Below are positions 5,868 through 8,113 of a stretch of 8,113 bases of DNA, piece by piece; position 1 is the first letter of the stretch, and every line of letters begins with the position of its first letter. The stretch lies in the NCBI GenBank assembly GCA_024762485.1, contig JANTHH010000123.1, positions 1-8,113 on the forward strand, in the 5' to 3' direction. Origin of the DNA: Chromatiales bacterium (GTDB lineage: Bacteria > Pseudomonadota > Gammaproteobacteria > Chromatiales > Chromatiaceae). Below the pieces are notes generated by a model. The model had not been told where the DNA came from. It searched no databases and saw only the letters and a list, made by a program, of their open reading frames with translations. The position numbers and the translations under genes are program-made.

Positions 5868-6169
5868 GGTCCTTCGCCTTCCGCCTTTGGCTCGACCAGC
5901 TGGAAGAAGGTCTCGCCCTCGCGGATCATGCCCAGTTCGCTGCGGGCACGGGCCTCGATGGCCTCCTGACCACGGCGCAGATCCTCCACTTCGGCCCGCA
6001 GCCGGGCATTGCGCGCCTCCAGGCGTTGCAGTGCCTGCTGCTGCTCGCTCAACTGCTGTTTGAGCAGGCTGACATCGGCGAGACTGCCATCACCCACCCA
6101 CAACCGGTACTGCAAGGCCAGCAACGCAATGATCAGCACGGCAAAGACCAGCCGCAGGCGCCAGTCCAT
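5864..6169 (-). CDS. ftsB: Cell division protein FtsB
   Basis: This small bitopic inner-membrane protein of the divisome forms a complex with FtsL and FtsQ and helps activate septal wall synthesis. The 101 residues give a short cytoplasmic start (MDWRLR), one membrane helix (about 7-22), a coiled coil (about 32-68, leucine-rich and charged) and the family's C-terminal signature ARSELGMIREGETFFQL (75-91). A longer in-frame start at 6247 would overlap the end of eno and add a Pro/Ala-rich stretch not typical of FtsB. ATG 6169 gives the usual length and is preceded by GGTAGGGG at a suitable distance, so it was chosen. The gap to eno is only 31 bases and the stop overlaps the ispD start by four, so eno-ftsB-ispD is very likely one transcript. 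Confidence 0.93.
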   Translation of the reverse strand: MDWRLRLVFAVLIIALLALQYRLWVGDGSLADVSLLKQQLSEQQQALQRLEARNARLRAEVEDLRRGQEAIEARARSELGMIREGETFFQLVEPKAEGEGP

Positions 6170-6200
6170 GCGACGTGCCCCTACCGTAATCCAGCCGGGC

Positions 6201-7478
6201 TCAGAGGCCGGGGAAGGCGCTGCGGCCGGCATAGACGGCATCGGCACCGAGCTGGTCCTCGATGCGCATCAGCTGGTTGTACTTGGCCACGCGGTCGGAA
6301 CGGGACAGGGAACCGGTCTTGATCTGGCCGGTGGCCATGGCCACCACCAGGTCGGCGATGGTGGTGTCCTCGGTCTCGCCGGAGCGGTGGGAGACCACGG
6401 CGCTGTAACCGGCCGCCTGTGCCATGCGGATGGCCTCAATGGTCTCGGTCAGCGTGCCGATCTGGTTGAACTTGATGAGGATGGAGTTGGCAATACCCTT
6501 GTCGATGCCTTCCTTGAGGATCTTCGGGTTGGTGACGAACAGGTCGTCGCCGACCAACTGGACACGCTTGCCGAGCTTGTCGGTGAGGATCTTCCAGCCG
6601 TCCCAGTCGCCCTCGTCGAGTCCGTCTTCGATGGAGATGATCGGATACTGATCGACCCAACCGCCGAGGAAGTCGACAAAACCTTCGGCATCGAAGCTCT
6701 TGCCCTCGGAGGCGAGCACGTACTTGCCGTCCTTGTAGAACTCGGAACTGGCGGCATCAAGGGCCAGGTAGATTTCCTCGCCGGCCTTGAAGCCGGCCTT
6801 GTCGATGGCCTCCAGGATGACCTCGATGGCCTCCTCGTTGGAGCCCAGATCGGGGGCGAAGCCACCCTCATCACCGACCGCGGTGTTCATGCCCTTGGCC
6901 TTGAGCACGCTCTTCAGCGCATGGAATACCTCGGCGCCGTAACGCACGGCCTCGCGGATCGACGGCGCACCGACGGGCAGGATCATGAATTCCTGAAGAT
7001 CCACGCTGTTGTCAGCATGTTCGCCACCGTTGATGATGTTCATCATGGGCACCGGCAGCTTGTAATTACCATCGCCGAGGGATTGATAGAGCGGCATGGC
7101 ACGTTCCTGGGCACAGGCATGGGCGGCGGCCAGCGAGGCCCCGAGAATGGCGTTGGCGCCCAGCTTGGACTTGTTCTCGGTGCCGTCGAGATCGATCATC
7201 GCCTGGTCCAGCGAGGCCTGCTCGCTGACTTCCATGCCGGTCAGTGCATCGCAGATCGGACCCTCGACATTGGCCACCGCCTTTAGGACGCCCTTGCCCT
7301 GATAACGGCCCTTGTCACCGTCTCGCAACTCCAGTGCCTCGCGGGAGCCGGTGGAGGCCCCGGAGGGCACCAGGGCACGGCCGATTGCACCGTCGGCGGT
7401 GATGACGTCGGCCTCGATGGTGGGGTTGCCACGGGAATCTAGTACCTCGCGGGCACGGACATCGACTATCTCAGACAT
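6201..7478 (-). CDS. eno: Enolase (phosphopyruvate hydratase)
   Basis: This 425-residue cytoplasmic enzyme interconverts 2-phosphoglycerate and phosphoenolpyruvate in glycolysis and gluconeogenesis. It is full length. It opens with the family's REVLDSRGNPT (10-20) and the flexible loop PSGASTGSREA (38-48). Catalytic residues are visible: Glu204 in GDEGGFAPD, Lys336 in LIKFNQIGT, His364 in SHRSGETEDT and Lys387 in QIKTGS. The Mg2+ ligands are Asp241 in LALDAASSE, Glu284 in SIEDGLDEGDW and an aspartate at 311/312 in GDDLFVTNP. The start ATG 7478 follows AGGAG at about seven bases. It lies 83 bases downstream of kdsA, with a strong hairpin between them, and 31 bases upstream of ftsB. I see no sign of transfer or damage. 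Confidence 0.98.
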   Translation of the reverse strand: MSEIVDVRAREVLDSRGNPTIEADVITADGAIGRALVPSGASTGSREALELRDGDKGRYQGKGVLKAVANVEGPICDALTGMEVSEQASLDQAMIDLDGTENKSKLGANAILGASLAAAHACAQERAMPLYQSLGDGNYKLPVPMMNIINGGEHADNSVDLQEFMILPVGAPSIREAVRYGAEVFHALKSVLKAKGMNTAVGDEGGFAPDLGSNEEAIEVILEAIDKAGFKAGEEIYLALDAASSEFYKDGKYVLASEGKSFDAEGFVDFLGGWVDQYPIISIEDGLDEGDWDGWKILTDKLGKRVQLVGDDLFVTNPKILKEGIDKGIANSILIKFNQIGTLTETIEAIRMAQAAGYSAVVSHRSGETEDTTIADLVVAMATGQIKTGSLSRSDRVAKYNQLMRIEDQLGADAVYAGRSAFPGL

Positions 7479-7530
7479 GGCTGCTCCTGAATACGTTAAG
7501 ACTTGAAAATTCTGCTTCGGATTCCAATTT

Positions 7531-7552
7531 CACCCGCCGCATCCGGCGGGTG
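7531..7552 (-). terminator. Hairpin between kdsA and eno, terminator or attenuator
   Basis: CACCCGCCG (7531-7539) and CGGCGGGTG (7544-7552) form a perfect 9-bp GC-rich stem with a 4-base loop, nine bases after the kdsA stop. On the minus strand it is followed by AAATTGG, not a T-run, so it is not a classical intrinsic terminator. It could be a weak or factor-assisted terminator, a stabilising 3' end for kdsA mRNA or a processing site. No clear second promoter was identified before eno. Confidence 0.55.
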
Positions 7553-7561
7553 ACCTGCGAT

Positions 7562-8113
7562 TCACATTGCACTTTCGGCAAAGGGCTGGGCCTTCACCGC
7601 GCGGTCGATCGCCTGCAGCACGGAAAGCAGCTCGGCCATGCGGTCGAGCGGCCAGGAGTTCGGGCCGTCCGACAAGGCACGATCCGGGTCCGGGTGGGTC
7701 TCCATGAACAGGCCGGAAATCCCTGCGGCCACAGCGGCGCGCGCCAGCACCGGCACGTGTTCGCGCTGTCCGCCGGAGGTACTGCCGAGCCCGCCCGGCT
7801 GCTGCACCGAGTGAGTGGCGTCGAATACCACCGGGCAGCCGGTGCTGCGCATTACGGCGAGGCCGCGCATGTCCGAGATCAGGGTGTTGTAGCCGAACGA
7901 AACGCCACGTTCACAGACCATCAACTGGTCGTTGCCGACTGCACGCGCCTTCTCCACCACGTTGTTCATGTCCCAGGGCGCCATGAACTGGCCCTTCTTG
8001 ATATTCACCGGCTTGCCGGCACGCGCCACGTTCTGGATGAAATTGGTCTGGCGACAGAGAAATGCCGGGGTCTGCAGTACATCCACGACGGCCGCCACCT
8101 CGTCCAGCGGGGT
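7562..8113 (-). CDS. kdsA: 3-deoxy-8-phosphooctulonate synthase, C-terminal part
   Basis: The last 183 residues of the enzyme that condenses phosphoenolpyruvate with arabinose 5-phosphate to make Kdo 8-phosphate, a precursor of the lipopolysaccharide inner core. The 5' end lies beyond the right edge; the full family length is about 280 residues. Visible motifs include PAFLCRQTNF, VNIKKGQFMAPWDM, CERGVSFGYN, FDATHSVQQPGGLG, SGGQREHV and METHPDPDRALSDGPN. The form THSVQQPGGLG plus KKGQFMAPWDM is closer to my memory of the Aquifex-type, metal-dependent enzymes than to E. coli KdsA (THALQCRDPFG, KKPQFVSP). The deciding N-terminal residue (Cys versus Asn) is outside the window. The gene is the first visible member of the kdsA-eno-ftsB-ispD run. 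Confidence 0.95.
   Translation of the reverse strand, partial: TPLDEVAAVVDVLQTPAFLCRQTNFIQNVARAGKPVNIKKGQFMAPWDMNNVVEKARAVGNDQLMVCERGVSFGYNTLISDMRGLAVMRSTGCPVVFDATHSVQQPGGLGSTSGGQREHVPVLARAAVAAGISGLFMETHPDPDRALSDGPNSWPLDRMAELLSVLQAIDRAVKAQPFAESAM

Noticed and set aside
6170..6247. Upstream ATG start for FtsB
   Set aside because: It would overlap the eno coding sequence and add a Pro/Ala-rich leader not seen in the family; ATG 6169 has a good ribosome binding site.
5238..6322. Long plus-strand frames opposite ispD and ftsB
   Set aside because: They are Arg/Pro/Ala-rich shadow translations without recognisable domains, over well-identified minus-strand genes.
6009..7286. A 425-codon open frame on the plus strand across eno and ftsB
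   Set aside because: It is antisense to a complete enolase with all catalytic residues. It has no recognisable domain, and long antisense frames are expected opposite highly codon-biased GC-rich genes.

Overview
The window looks like a chromosomal segment of a GC-rich gammaproteobacterium. The evidence is the order kdsA-eno-ftsB-ispD, the soluble transhydrogenase gene sthA and the gammaproteobacterial style of the proteins. A Chromatiales or Ectothiorhodospira-type sulfur-oxidiser relative is my guess, from overall impression only. All genes except two lie on the minus strand. No rRNA, tRNA, CRISPR array, insertion sequence or phage gene was seen, and there is no gene-free stretch longer than about 140 bases.

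Left part (1-1449). The 5' end of sthA reads leftward off the edge. It is divergent from a small rightward gene for a 109-residue protein with a degenerate Smr-like look. Next comes lexA with its own promoter. Between that promoter and lexA lie two precise direct-repeat operators, GTTC-N7-GTTC and GAAC-N7-GAAC. These have the form of the alphaproteobacterial SOS box, not the E. coli CTGT-N8-ACAG box, and the LexA helix-turn-helix also reads as alpha-like.

Middle part (1489-5063, minus strand). Read in transcription order this is a three-gene signalling module. It encodes a membrane-anchored chemoreceptor-like protein with no periplasmic sensor domain, a STAS anti-sigma-factor antagonist, and a 650-residue protein with six membrane helices, a SpoIIE/PP2C phosphatase and an RsbW-type kinase domain. 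The last two form a partner-switching pair resembling Pseudomonas HsbA/HsbR, but the receiver domain of HsbR is replaced by a membrane sensor. The receptor-like protein carries a CheZ-like DxxxQ motif and an acidic, Phe-ended C-terminus. A possible flagellar sigma-28 promoter precedes it.

Right part (5157-8113, minus strand). This is a housekeeping run: kdsA (LPS Kdo synthesis, 5' end outside the window), eno (glycolysis), ftsB (division) and ispD (isoprenoid precursors). ftsB and ispD overlap by four bases. A strong hairpin separates kdsA from eno. ispF, which commonly follows ispD, is absent here; the signalling module sits in that place. The KdsA sequence resembles the metal-dependent class more than the E. 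coli enzyme.

The most interesting points are the paired alpha-type SOS operators on lexA, the receptor-STAS-phosphatase/kinase module, and the CheZ-like features of the receptor-like protein.
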